Assembly (NCBI GenBank): GCA_030424665.1
Contig: JAUHWN010000026.1
Location: 1-34,160 of the forward strand
DNA from: Bdellovibrionia bacterium
GTDB taxonomy: Bacteria > Bdellovibrionota > Bdellovibrionia > Bdellovibrionales > JAGQZY01
Direction of reading: 5' to 3'
DNA length: 34,160 bases
In this document: in pieces, positions 18,385 through 26,000 of the stretch
Layout: each line of letters starts with the position of its first letter
Position numbering within the stretch: position 1 is the first letter of the stretch
Notes under the pieces: model-generated
Seen by the model: only the letters and a program-made list of their open reading frames with translations
Told to the model about the DNA's origin: nothing
The model's database searches: none
Program-made: the position numbers and the translations under genes

Positions 18385-19335
18385 TTATTCATGACGCAGA
18401 TCAGAGCGCCATCGGGGATGGTTGAAGTGGAGCCGCTTATCGCAGGTTTTGGAGACCACGGACTCGGTAATTTTTATAGATCCGAGTCTTTGAACGTGAA
18501 TTTTACCAGAAGAGTCTTTTTTGCTTCCAGCGTGGACTTCCAGAAAAATCTCTCCATCCTGATTCTCGACTCGGAGCTCATCGCGAAAATCTTCAACATC
18601 AATGTTTTGCCCTGGGGCTGCCCTAATCATGATCCATTGGGGTGTAATGGCCTCCTCAGGCTCGTTCTCTCCCAGCTCGGCAATATTGTATACCTGGCGA
18701 ATTCCGGGATTGCTGTCGGCCTTTCTGAAAGTCAAAGCGAGCTTAACCGTATACCAAAGGTGTTTTAGGACTTCGACCGTAGGAGATACCTTGGGTTCAT
18801 TGGTCATTTCAACGCCTGTCCAATTTTCAGCTTTTGTTCCGCCGAGATCATCGACCACGAAAAAGTTAGCGGTCTTCACAAGGCGTGTTGGATCGAGAGT
18901 TGGAAAGAGCTTACCCGCCAAGGCCATGGCACGATTTTTTCCACGTTTCGTTGCATTAAGTGCCGTGGACGCTCGACCGATAAAGAGGGCCTCGCTGCCA
19001 TTTTTAAAGTACCCAGTGTATGGGCTGTCTTCTGTCATTTGCCATGTACCGGCGAGACAAATTCCATTGGGGTGGGCTAATTTCACGGTTTCTTCCATCA
19101 AATCATTTTCGTCGGCGATGGTCCGCTTGGCATCGGCAAGAATCTTGTTTTGAAATCGTTCGAAGAGTGAAAGGTAATTCACTTTAATCTGTGGAAGTTC
19201 ATAGGGGTCAGAAAGAACTTCATCCCAAATATGCAAGTAAGTGCTACCGTGGTATTTCTCAGGACCGTCTTCAGCAAAACCTGGAACACTCATTAAAAGT
19301 AAAAGAGATAAAAAAATTATTCGAAAAGTTTTCAA
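18385..19335 (-). CDS. Exported protein with distant resemblance to the catalase fold
   Basis: 316 residues, TTG start with GGAG five bases upstream, and a signal peptide (IIFLSLLLLMSVPGFA, cleavage near residue 21). The segment AHPNGICLAGTW, then GRASTALNATKRGKNRAMA, then LFPT and TANFFVVDDLGG, parallels catalase blocks in order: distal His-x2-Gly, Arg-x-Ser-Thr, Arg-Gly-x-Ala-x-Lys and x-FF-x-x-D. The distal Asn and the proximal R-x3-Y tyrosine are not evident, so classical catalase activity is doubtful. The C-terminus ends in HPRWRSDLRHE. It could be a periplasmic haem or lipid-peroxide protein; this is inference. It sits between a histidine kinase and the ABC ATPase in one direction. Confidence 0.8.
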   Translation of the reverse strand: MKTFRIIFLSLLLLMSVPGFAEDGPEKYHGSTYLHIWDEVLSDPYELPQIKVNYLSLFERFQNKILADAKRTIADENDLMEETVKLAHPNGICLAGTWQMTEDSPYTGYFKNGSEALFIGRASTALNATKRGKNRAMALAGKLFPTLDPTRLVKTANFFVVDDLGGTKAENWTGVEMTNEPKVSPTVEVLKHLWYTVKLALTFRKADSNPGIRQVYNIAELGENEPEEAITPQWIMIRAAPGQNIDVEDFRDELRVENQDGEIFLEVHAGSKKDSSGKIHVQRLGSIKITESVVSKTCDKRLHFNHPRWRSDLRHE

Positions 19336-19393
19336 TGGGACTCCGATACTAACAACTGATGAATAGTTCGCTCTCTAAATGGGGGTGTCACCC

Positions 19394-20659
19394 TTAGACC
19401 CCTTCTAAATTTAGAGAGTAACTAAGTTGTATTTCATTATTTTCAAGTTCTGTAACATTTAAGCCCTTTTTGATGTTAAGGGCCTTAGTATAATGATCCA
19501 CTAGACTCAGACCGAGTCCTTGGCCCTTTTCCTTTTTAGTTCCTATTAAGGAAGTTAAATTTGAATGAGAGCTTTGAGATAAATTTTTTAGATGATAGGC
19601 ATCTGCGGTATTTACAATCTTTACCATGATCCGAGATTCTTCGGCCTTAGTAGCGCTTAGATATATCTTCGAGTGAGGTTTGCTGAATTTGATCGCATTA
19701 CCTAAGAGGTTACTTAAAATTTGATGCACAAAAGCGACGGGCTCTGTTTTAACCTTTAAATTCTCGTCTTCAATGCTGGTTTCAAGGCTTATGAATTTAT
19801 GGAGGAGATCATCATTAAAAATCATTTCAGTTTTTTTGAAAATGCTAGAGAGATGGACTTCACTTAAATGGGTGTTTTCTGTTGGAGAGTCAATTTCTCT
19901 GGAGCGTTTTAAATTTTCTATTATTTCATTAATTGAAGTAATGGAAGCTTCAAGATTCACAATCGATTTATCTTCTTCGCCCAATTGTGACTTGAGTTTA
20001 TGGAGGGAAAAAGTTGACCTATTTAAAGCATTGTTAATGTCATGAGATATTACTTTAAAGAGCATTTCATTGTCGGAGTTGCATTTCCGGATTAGTTCGA
20101 CAAATTTTTCTAGCCGATCCTCTTTTGAGTTATCAATTTTTGCGTATAGGAATAGAAGTGTGATTGTTGTTACGAATGATAATAAAATAAAAATAGCCAG
20201 CTCATTGCTCATGGCTACGATGTAGGAATCAACTTCTGTATGGTAGAGTTTTGCGCTAACAACGCAAGACAAGAAACTAAGTATGCAAAGAAAGGAAAAA
20301 AAGAGGGCGTGGCGACTTTTTAACACGATAAAGGCGGTCGTGATCATGGGAGCGACTAGAAAAATATCCGTAGCATAGGAGAGCGGGTTTAAAACCCCAT
20401 TCATGGTAATCATAATTAAAATGTAAACGAGCGCGAAAGCTCTAATCAAATAAGACTTTGTCTTCCAGTACCCAATCAGGAATAGGAGTGCAGCGGCGGT
20501 AGATTTCAAATATTCGATTGGCAACTCGTTAATCGAAGGGTTCTGCCAAATCTTTAGAAGTAGAAAATAAAAACTAAATGCAAACCATAGAGTTAAAAAT
20601 ACATAAGTTAGGTTGTCTCTCTTTGTATTGCTTTCTTGAGCAGGAGAAATATTTAACAT
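19394..20659 (-). CDS. Membrane-bound sensor histidine kinase with degenerate G1 box
   Basis: 421 residues. Six predicted membrane segments lie between about 17 and 172 (a 6TM sensor with short loops), then a linker, the phosphorylation box VISHDINNALNR with His206, and an ATPase domain with N box LSNLLGNAIKFSK and G2 KGQGLGLSLV. The G1 box is unusual: where D-x-G-x-G is expected the sequence is VNTADAYHLKN. ATP binding may be altered, although G2 and the N box are intact. The gene starts 51 bases after the second permease gene and has GAGGA upstream of its ATG. No response regulator is adjacent. Its place in the transporter locus suggests it senses a related condition (inference). Confidence 0.9.
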   Translation of the reverse strand: MLNISPAQESNTKRDNLTYVFLTLWFAFSFYFLLLKIWQNPSINELPIEYLKSTAAALLFLIGYWKTKSYLIRAFALVYILIMITMNGVLNPLSYATDIFLVAPMITTAFIVLKSRHALFFSFLCILSFLSCVVSAKLYHTEVDSYIVAMSNELAIFILLSFVTTITLLFLYAKIDNSKEDRLEKFVELIRKCNSDNEMLFKVISHDINNALNRSTFSLHKLKSQLGEEDKSIVNLEASITSINEIIENLKRSREIDSPTENTHLSEVHLSSIFKKTEMIFNDDLLHKFISLETSIEDENLKVKTEPVAFVHQILSNLLGNAIKFSKPHSKIYLSATKAEESRIMVKIVNTADAYHLKNLSQSSHSNLTSLIGTKKEKGQGLGLSLVDHYTKALNIKKGLNVTELENNEIQLSYSLNLEGV

Positions 20660-20710
20660 GATGTTATGTCCTCAATTCGCCCCAACTAATTCGTCGAGGC
20701 ACGATTTGAT

Positions 20711-21613
20711 TTATTTGTTTTTCAATTTTGGATCGAGGGCATCCCTAAGAGCATCGTTAAAAAGGTTTACTGCGAGGACTAAGCCAAACATGAAAACAGT
20801 GGCAGCACCCAAATTCCACCAATAACCGCGATTCAGCTCTTGTTTAGCTTCGTTGATCATAATTCCCCATGAAGGAACTCCGGCTTCAACCCCGAGGCCA
20901 AGGAAACTCAAAATGACTTCAATCTTAATTGCTGAAACGAAGATGAGTCCAAATTGGATTAGTCCGAGGTGCATAACGTTGGGGAGAATGTGTAGAAATA
21001 TTCTTCGGAAATGACTGGCACCAAGGGAACGAGCTGACTCTACGTATTCTTTTTGCTTTTGTTTTAAAAATTCGGCTCGAACAAGACGACACAGTGTTAC
21101 CCAACTCGTTAGGCCGAGGGCAAAAAACAAATTAGAAAGTCCCTGGCCCAATGCAAACTGAAAAGAGGCCATTAAGAGAATATAAGGGATTGAATCAATA
21201 GTGGTGTAGAGCCATGTAATACTATCATCAACCCATCCGCCAAAGTAGCCGGCGAGAGCTCCCATGGTCACCCCGATAAAGAGAGCGATAAGGGCGGCAA
21301 AAAAGCCCACGGTAACGGCAATAACACTTCCGTGAATAGCGCGATGAAGGACCGAGCGTCCAAAAATATCAGTTCCAAAAAGATATTCGGAGCTTGGTGA
21401 CAACCATTTCAAATCGGTGTTCGTGAGGTTGTAATCAGTAGCAATTAATCCAAACTGGGCCAATAAAGCCATCAGTACATAAACGATAATGACGACCATC
21501 GAGGCCAGGGCAATTCGATTGGCTAAAATTCGACGGTAGGCATCTCTCCATAAGGAGTTGGCACTTTTCTTTTTAGGAATTTGGCTGGCACTAGTAGCTG
21601 CTTGAGTTGTCAT
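20711..21613 (-). CDS. Peptide/nickel-type ABC transporter permease, DppC-like
   Basis: 300 residues of the inner membrane. The N-terminal cytoplasmic stretch (KKKSANSLWRDAYRRI) and a first membrane helix are followed by a periplasmic loop ending in LFGTDIFGRSVLHRAIHGS, the hallmark of DppC/OppC proteins. The EAA coupling loop is ESARSLGAS...HILPN. The C-terminal AVNLFNDALRDALDPK is also typical. Its ATG overlaps the stop of the preceding permease gene by one base (TAATG), indicating translational coupling. Confidence 0.95.
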   Translation of the reverse strand: MTTQAATSASQIPKKKSANSLWRDAYRRILANRIALASMVVIIVYVLMALLAQFGLIATDYNLTNTDLKWLSPSSEYLFGTDIFGRSVLHRAIHGSVIAVTVGFFAALIALFIGVTMGALAGYFGGWVDDSITWLYTTIDSIPYILLMASFQFALGQGLSNLFFALGLTSWVTLCRLVRAEFLKQKQKEYVESARSLGASHFRRIFLHILPNVMHLGLIQFGLIFVSAIKIEVILSFLGLGVEAGVPSWGIMINEAKQELNRGYWWNLGAATVFMFGLVLAVNLFNDALRDALDPKLKNK

Positions 21614-22548
21614 TAGCTTAACCTCACTCTCGGATTAACCACGGCGTAGGCCAGGTCAGCCAGTAAATTAAATGTCATATAAAGTAGGGTACCAATAACG
21701 ACCATGGCTCTAATGACTGGAAAGTCTGAGTTATTAATTGCTTGGTAAAGAAGTCCGCCGAGCCCTGGAATGCCAAAGAAAGCCTCAAGAAGTAAGCTTC
21801 CGGTAATTAGAAAGGGCATTTGTACAACGACGATTGTTATAATTGGAATAAGCGCATTCTTAAGAACGTGTTTAAAGAGAACAACCCCTTCTGCCAAACC
21901 CTTTGCCCGTGCCGTGCGCACGTAGTCCTGAAAGTACTCATCGAGAATAGCTGTGCGATACACTAATAGATTGGGCCCCAGTGAAAGGACGATCCAAATC
22001 ATCCATGGAAGTTGTACATACTGCCAGCGATCAGTCCAAGACTGATCCCAACCTGAAATAGGAAAAACACCTAAGTTAAAAGCAAATGTGTACTGAAAGA
22101 CCATGATATATACGAGAGAGCTAATACTCATCAAGGCCAAAGCCATAACTGTTGCAAACTTATCAACGGCGGTCCCTCTAAAGTAGGCTGTACCGAGGGC
22201 TAAGCATATCGAGAGTAGAATCGAGATGATGAACGCGGGAACAGTCAATGTCAGTGAGGGGCTTAGGCCAGCCAAAATAGTTTCGCTTACACTTTGTTTT
22301 GAAGACCATGAACGACCAAAATCAAAAGTAAATATTTGCTTAACTGAGGTTAGGTACTGAACGTAGAGTGGTTGGTCCGTGCCAAGCTCTGCTCGAATTT
22401 GCTGAAGACGCTCCGGTGAAGCGCTTTTCCCAGCGAGCAGTACAGCGGGGTCATCAATAACAACATTGAACAAAATAAAAGTAATGATCGTTACTCCAAA
22501 CAAAATAGGAATCATTTGTAGTAGACGTCTCAGTGTATAGGCAAAAAT
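21613..22548 (-). CDS. Peptide/nickel-type ABC transporter permease, DppB-like, probable AUU start
   Basis: 311 residues if read from ATT at 22548, 300 from the first ATG at 22515. The longer form begins (M)FAYTLRRLLQMIPILFGVT, the conserved Y-x2-RRLL-x2-P-x-L-x-GVT opening of DppB/OppB proteins. An AAGGAG Shine-Dalgarno (plus-strand CTCCTT, 22556-22561) lies seven bases before the ATT, while the ATG at 22515 has none. Other marks: LGTDQPLYVQYL, FDFGRSW, the EAA loop YVRTARAKGL...KHVLKNALIP and C-terminal VVNPRVRLS. CTG at 22533 is a less likely alternative start. Confidence 0.93.
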   Translation of the reverse strand: MFAYTLRRLLQMIPILFGVTIITFILFNVVIDDPAVLLAGKSASPERLQQIRAELGTDQPLYVQYLTSVKQIFTFDFGRSWSSKQSVSETILAGLSPSLTLTVPAFIISILLSICLALGTAYFRGTAVDKFATVMALALMSISSLVYIMVFQYTFAFNLGVFPISGWDQSWTDRWQYVQLPWMIWIVLSLGPNLLVYRTAILDEYFQDYVRTARAKGLAEGVVLFKHVLKNALIPIITIVVVQMPFLITGSLLLEAFFGIPGLGGLLYQAINNSDFPVIRAMVVIGTLLYMTFNLLADLAYAVVNPRVRLS

Positions 22549-22567
22549 TGTAGTTCTCCTTGAAACG

Positions 22568-22585
22568 AGGGGCAGAAGCGCCCCT
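22568..22585 (-). other. Intercistronic hairpin before the permease ribosome site
   Basis: AGGGGC and GCCCCT form a six-pair GC stem with a six-base loop, just upstream of the AAGGAG of the first permease gene. The bases after it on the minus strand (TCGTTTC) are only weakly U-rich, so it may be a partial terminator or an mRNA-stability element. Confidence 0.5.
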
Positions 22586-22638
22586 TCTTTAACAAAGCTC
22601 TAGATGAATAATCTTATGATGAAGGCACTTAGGTGAAA

Positions 22639-22663
22639 ATCCTAGGTCCATAAAACCTAGGAT
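22639..22663. other. Intercistronic inverted repeat after the binding-protein gene
   Basis: ATCCTAGGT (22639-22647) and ACCTAGGAT (22655-22663) form a perfect nine-pair stem with a seven-base loop. It has no T-run on either side. Position between a binding-protein gene and its permeases fits a processing or 3'-protecting hairpin that keeps the binding protein more abundant (inference). Confidence 0.6.
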
Positions 22664-22680
22664 GAAGAAAGGCTAATAAT

Positions 22681-24441
22681 TTAGAGAGTGGCTTTTACCT
22701 TAGCTCTCTCTTTTGCGTCGACTCTCAAAAACTTAAAGAAATCGTGATTTAAGCTGTTCTGTTTATAGTTTTTTAGCCAACCGTGATAAATTCGCGGAAG
22801 TTCACGGTGAATATTGTAAATCCACGGCATTTCTTCAACGAGTATCTTAGTCATCTTCTTATAGTGAGATGTTCTTTTAGCTCCAGGAGGCATTAACAAA
22901 GCTTCTTCATAGAGCTTATCAAAATCAGCATTTGAAAAAAGTGACTCGTTTGGTCCCGGAGGATGGTTTTTAGAGTAGAAGAGTTGCAAAAAGTTTTGCG
23001 CATCAGGGTAGTCCGCTGACCAGGCAATTCCCCAAAGTTCTGTTTGCTTTGTTTTAATTTTTTGTTGGAATTGTGGCCAAGTATTAGATCGAACCTTGAT
23101 ATTGATACCGATTTTCTTCATTGAGTTCTGGAGGAATTCACCCATTTGACGGGAGGTTGTCGTACTCAATGTATCGTAAGTGATTTCTGGAAAGCCCTTC
23201 CCTTCTGGGTACCCGGCTTCTGCCATCAGTTTCTTAGCCTTTTCAATATCGAATTGAGTATTTGGATTTTTGAGATCGGGGTCGTATCCATCAATATTTG
23301 GTGGAATTGGACTCTGAGCGGGAATTCCCAAATTGTTATAAAAAAGATCCAAAGACGTTTTAGTGTCATAGGCAAGGCCCATGGCTTGTCTGACTTTCTT
23401 ATTTTTAAGGATTGGGTGGGTGTTGTTGAAAGCAATGTAAGTAATGTCGGGCTCTTTTGTAAACCGGATTTTAATTCCCTTGGCTTTCATATCCTTGGTC
23501 AGCTGTCGATTTTCGATCGCCGTACTGAAGTTATCTTTTGGAATATTCAAGAAATCGAAATTCCCTTTCATGAAGTTCAACCAGCGGGGTTGATCTTCTG
23601 TGAGTTCCGTGAAAACGAGTTTGCTCGCCAAAGGAACCTTCTTACCGGCGTCAGCAAGAAAACCAGCTTCTTTGTCTCCGGGAGCGCCTTCGCTTGGGTA
23701 GACTTCATTGCGAAATTTTTCGTTTCTTACGAGTTCGATCTTTTGGCCTCGAACCCAGTTTTTAAAGCGAAAAGGTCCTGTCCCGACGGGGTGATTTAGA
23801 AACTCTTCGCCGTACTTATCAACAACTTCTTTGGCGACCACTGAGGCAAAACCCATGGCCAGTACGTAGTGAAGTTGGTAGTAAGGTTCATTTAGCTGAA
23901 TCACAAGAGTATGGCTGTCTGGAGCTTGAAGTCCTTCAACAGGTGCCGCGTAATCAGCTTTTCCTTCGCCGACGGCTGCAGCCCATTCATTGAGACCTTT
24001 AATTTTACCATCGAAGATCCAATAGCCCGTCGAGCGGTTTTTAGGATCGGCGAGTCGTTTCCAGCTGTAGATGAAATCTTCAGCTACAACTTCTCGACCT
24101 TTTCCATTGGCAAAAGCGGGGTCATCGTGGAAGACCACACCTTTTTTAATTTTAAATGTATGAGTGAGACCATCTTTTGAAACCTTAGGCATGCCATCGG
24201 CAAGCTGTGGTTGAAGCTCCATTGGGCGTTTGAGATAGTGATAGCTCATTAAGCCTTCGTAAATTTGTCGAACGACGAGATGTGAGTAAAGGTCGTTAGT
24301 TTGAATTGGATCCAAACCCTTTACATTGGCCACAAGGACCGCATTAATCGTATCGTCTGTCGGATCAGTCTTCTTTGTACAATGCAAAGTAAAAAGGAGG
24401 GTAAATATTAACATTCCCACCAAGCTGATTTTTTTTAACAT
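22681..24441 (-). CDS. Peptide ABC transporter substrate-binding lipoprotein, DppA/OppA family
   Basis: 586 residues. The lipoprotein signal is MLKKISLVGMLIFTLLFTLHC, with lipidated Cys21. Family-5 binding-protein features follow: GLDPIQTNDLYSHLVVRQIYEGL, DGLTHTFKIKKGVVFHDD, VVAEDFIYSWKRLADP, and the C-terminal lobe with KKVRQAMGLAYDT, AKKLMAEAGYPEGKGFPE and WGIAWSADYPDAQNFLQLFY. It should bind oligopeptides in the periplasm and deliver them to the permeases encoded downstream. AAGGGG precedes the ATG. A perfect TTGACA lies about 65 bases upstream. First gene of the transporter unit. Confidence 0.96.
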   Translation of the reverse strand: MLKKISLVGMLIFTLLFTLHCTKKTDPTDDTINAVLVANVKGLDPIQTNDLYSHLVVRQIYEGLMSYHYLKRPMELQPQLADGMPKVSKDGLTHTFKIKKGVVFHDDPAFANGKGREVVAEDFIYSWKRLADPKNRSTGYWIFDGKIKGLNEWAAAVGEGKADYAAPVEGLQAPDSHTLVIQLNEPYYQLHYVLAMGFASVVAKEVVDKYGEEFLNHPVGTGPFRFKNWVRGQKIELVRNEKFRNEVYPSEGAPGDKEAGFLADAGKKVPLASKLVFTELTEDQPRWLNFMKGNFDFLNIPKDNFSTAIENRQLTKDMKAKGIKIRFTKEPDITYIAFNNTHPILKNKKVRQAMGLAYDTKTSLDLFYNNLGIPAQSPIPPNIDGYDPDLKNPNTQFDIEKAKKLMAEAGYPEGKGFPEITYDTLSTTTSRQMGEFLQNSMKKIGINIKVRSNTWPQFQQKIKTKQTELWGIAWSADYPDAQNFLQLFYSKNHPPGPNESLFSNADFDKLYEEALLMPPGAKRTSHYKKMTKILVEEMPWIYNIHRELPRIYHGWLKNYKQNSLNHDFFKFLRVDAKERAKVKATL

Positions 24442-24484
24442 TGCCGTTTCCCCTTCTAAATAAACCTAAAAAATCCCAAATCAG

Positions 24485-24513
24485 GGTTTAGGTGACCTGT
24501 CTATAAATGTCAA
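24485..24513 (-). promoter_or_regulatory. Candidate promoter of the ABC transporter unit
   Basis: On the minus strand TTGACA (24513-24508), a 17-base spacer and TAAACC (24490-24485), upstream of the binding-protein gene. The -35 is perfect, the -10 matches three of six. Confidence 0.5.
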
Positions 24514-24606
24514 AGTCGAGAGACGATTTCAGAGCTTTTAATAGGTGCATCAAAAAGCCGCAGAGAACTCTTTAAATAGTTGTAATAAATAAATAAAATC
24601 AAAATT

Positions 24607-25248
24607 CTAGAGCCAGGCTTCGAGCTCCGCCAAGGTGGAGATGGGGCCCTTAGCTCCCTCGGAAATCAAGCGTTCTGGAGGGGTGTATCCGTAGTCCACG
24701 GCAATCATTTTTATCCCCGCATCACGAGCGGCGTGAACATCGGGGAGTCCGTCGCCAACCATTAGGGTCTGATCGGGCTCTATTTGCGCCTTTTTGATCG
24801 TTTCAAGCAGGGGCATCGGATGGGGCTTTCTCTCGCTAAAAGTGTCAGCACCGACAATATCGAGCCATGGAAGTTCACCAATGGGAAGGTTCTCTATCGT
24901 GAGGCGGGCGTAGGCCTCATTCTTATTAGTAACGATGGAAATTGTATGGGAGCAATCTTTTAAAAACCCATAAACGTGGTCAAATTCTTTGGTTTGAAGG
25001 AGATATTTACTTTTATATATTTCGCGATAGGTCTGTTCGAGGGTGTCGATTTTATTTTCGTCCTTTCGGAGTTCTGGAAAAAGTTGAATAAGAAAGGGTC
25101 TTAGGCCGTGTCCAATGGCAGAAACGATTTTCTCTGCTGAAATATCTGGATAATTGTGAGCTTTAAGCATTTCTTGTGCGGCCGCTACAATTCCGGGTGC
25201 TGAGTCAACGAGAGTGCCATCTAAGTCAAAGATAATTAGTTTTTTCAT
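24607..25248 (-). CDS. HAD-family phosphatase, phosphoglycolate phosphatase-like
   Basis: 213 residues from the ATG at 25248. HAD motif I is FDLDGTLVDSAPG (residues 7-19), motif II ISIVTNKNE, the lysine motif is SERKPHPMPL, and motif IV is VGDGLPDVHAARDAG. This arrangement is that of the Gph/PGP subfamily with a helical cap. Substrate specificity cannot be fixed from sequence alone. The open frame extends 22 codons upstream, but motif I starts right after M at 25248. No Shine-Dalgarno is present; a promoter with a -10 box six bases away suggests a leaderless mRNA. It diverges from the O-methyltransferase gene. Confidence 0.9.
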   Translation of the reverse strand: MKKLIIFDLDGTLVDSAPGIVAAAQEMLKAHNYPDISAEKIVSAIGHGLRPFLIQLFPELRKDENKIDTLEQTYREIYKSKYLLQTKEFDHVYGFLKDCSHTISIVTNKNEAYARLTIENLPIGELPWLDIVGADTFSERKPHPMPLLETIKKAQIEPDQTLMVGDGLPDVHAARDAGIKMIAVDYGYTPPERLISEGAKGPISTLAELEAWL

Positions 25249-25254
25249 GGGAAT

Positions 25255-25283
25255 AGAATAAAAAATTGATAGACTATGGGCAA
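25255..25283 (-). promoter_or_regulatory. Promoter of the HAD phosphatase gene (leaderless geometry)
   Basis: On the minus strand TTGCCC (25283-25278), a 17-base spacer and TATTCT (25260-25255), ending six bases before the ATG at 25248. Same geometry as the promoter at 2887-2915. Confidence 0.5.
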
Positions 25284-25293
25284 AGGAAAAGCC

Positions 25294-25992
25294 ATGCGTC
25301 CAGTTTCTGAGCAAGAAAAATATTTAAAATCTAAGGTGAGTCATCAGCCTCCTTTTATTGACGCGCTTGAAAAGCGACTTCTCGATGATGGAAAGTGGGG
25401 AATTAATATCAGTGCCTCTGAGGGAGCCTTCCTCAGGTTTTTTGTCGAAGTGACGGGCGTCAAAAAAATTGTAGAAATAGGAACTCAATACGGATTTTCA
25501 ACCCACTGGCTTTTGGATGCCAACACGGAGGGCCTAAAGGTAAGAACAATCGAGAAACAGAAAGACCATTATGACGTGGCTAACGAATATTTTTCGAAGC
25601 TAGGTACTTTTGAAAAGAATGGGGAATATTTTCGAAGTTATAATTTGTCGCGCAGTGGGAGTTTAGTTTCGTTTCTAGGTGAGGCGAACCCCATATTGCA
25701 GAGTATAGAATCCGAGGGTCCTTTTGATCTCGTCTTTATCGATGCCAATAAAGGTGGATATCTCGATTATCTTGACTGGAGTATGAATAATCTGGCCCCA
25801 GGTGGATGGATTGTTGCCGATAATACTTTTTTATTTGGCAGTGTCTGGCTTGAAGACCCCGGAGATAAAGCCCCTAAAAACCCATGGAAGAAAATGAAAG
25901 AGTTTAACGAGCGTCTGTCTGATAAACAAAGCTTTCGGAGCTTTATGCTGCCAACTCCTGAAGGCTTGTCGATAGCACAAAAATTAAACTAG
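25294..25992 (+). CDS. Class I SAM-dependent O-methyltransferase
   Basis: 232 residues from the ATG at 25294, chosen over 25276 because AAAGGAAAA lies just upstream of it. The SAM motif is KIVEIGTQYGFSTHWLLD, followed by RTIEKQ, then FDLVFIDANKGGYLDYLD and LAPGGWIVADNTFLFG, the order and wording of the caffeoyl-CoA/catechol O-methyltransferase family (Pfam Methyltransf_3), whose metal ligands are the Asp of FIDA and the DN pair. The substrate is unknown. Separated by eight bases from the next gene, so the two form an operon. Confidence 0.9.
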   Translation: MRPVSEQEKYLKSKVSHQPPFIDALEKRLLDDGKWGINISASEGAFLRFFVEVTGVKKIVEIGTQYGFSTHWLLDANTEGLKVRTIEKQKDHYDVANEYFSKLGTFEKNGEYFRSYNLSRSGSLVSFLGEANPILQSIESEGPFDLVFIDANKGGYLDYLDWSMNNLAPGGWIVADNTFLFGSVWLEDPGDKAPKNPWKKMKEFNERLSDKQSFRSFMLPTPEGLSIAQKLN

Positions 25993-26000
25993 GGATTGTA

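Noticed and set aside
18391-19153. Long plus-strand open frames opposite the catalase-like gene
   Set aside because: Antisense shadows of a gene with a clear signal peptide and ribosome site.
23146-23799. 217-codon plus-strand open frame opposite the binding-protein gene
   Set aside because: The minus-strand gene is a clear family-5 binding protein; the antisense frame has no ribosome site or family features.
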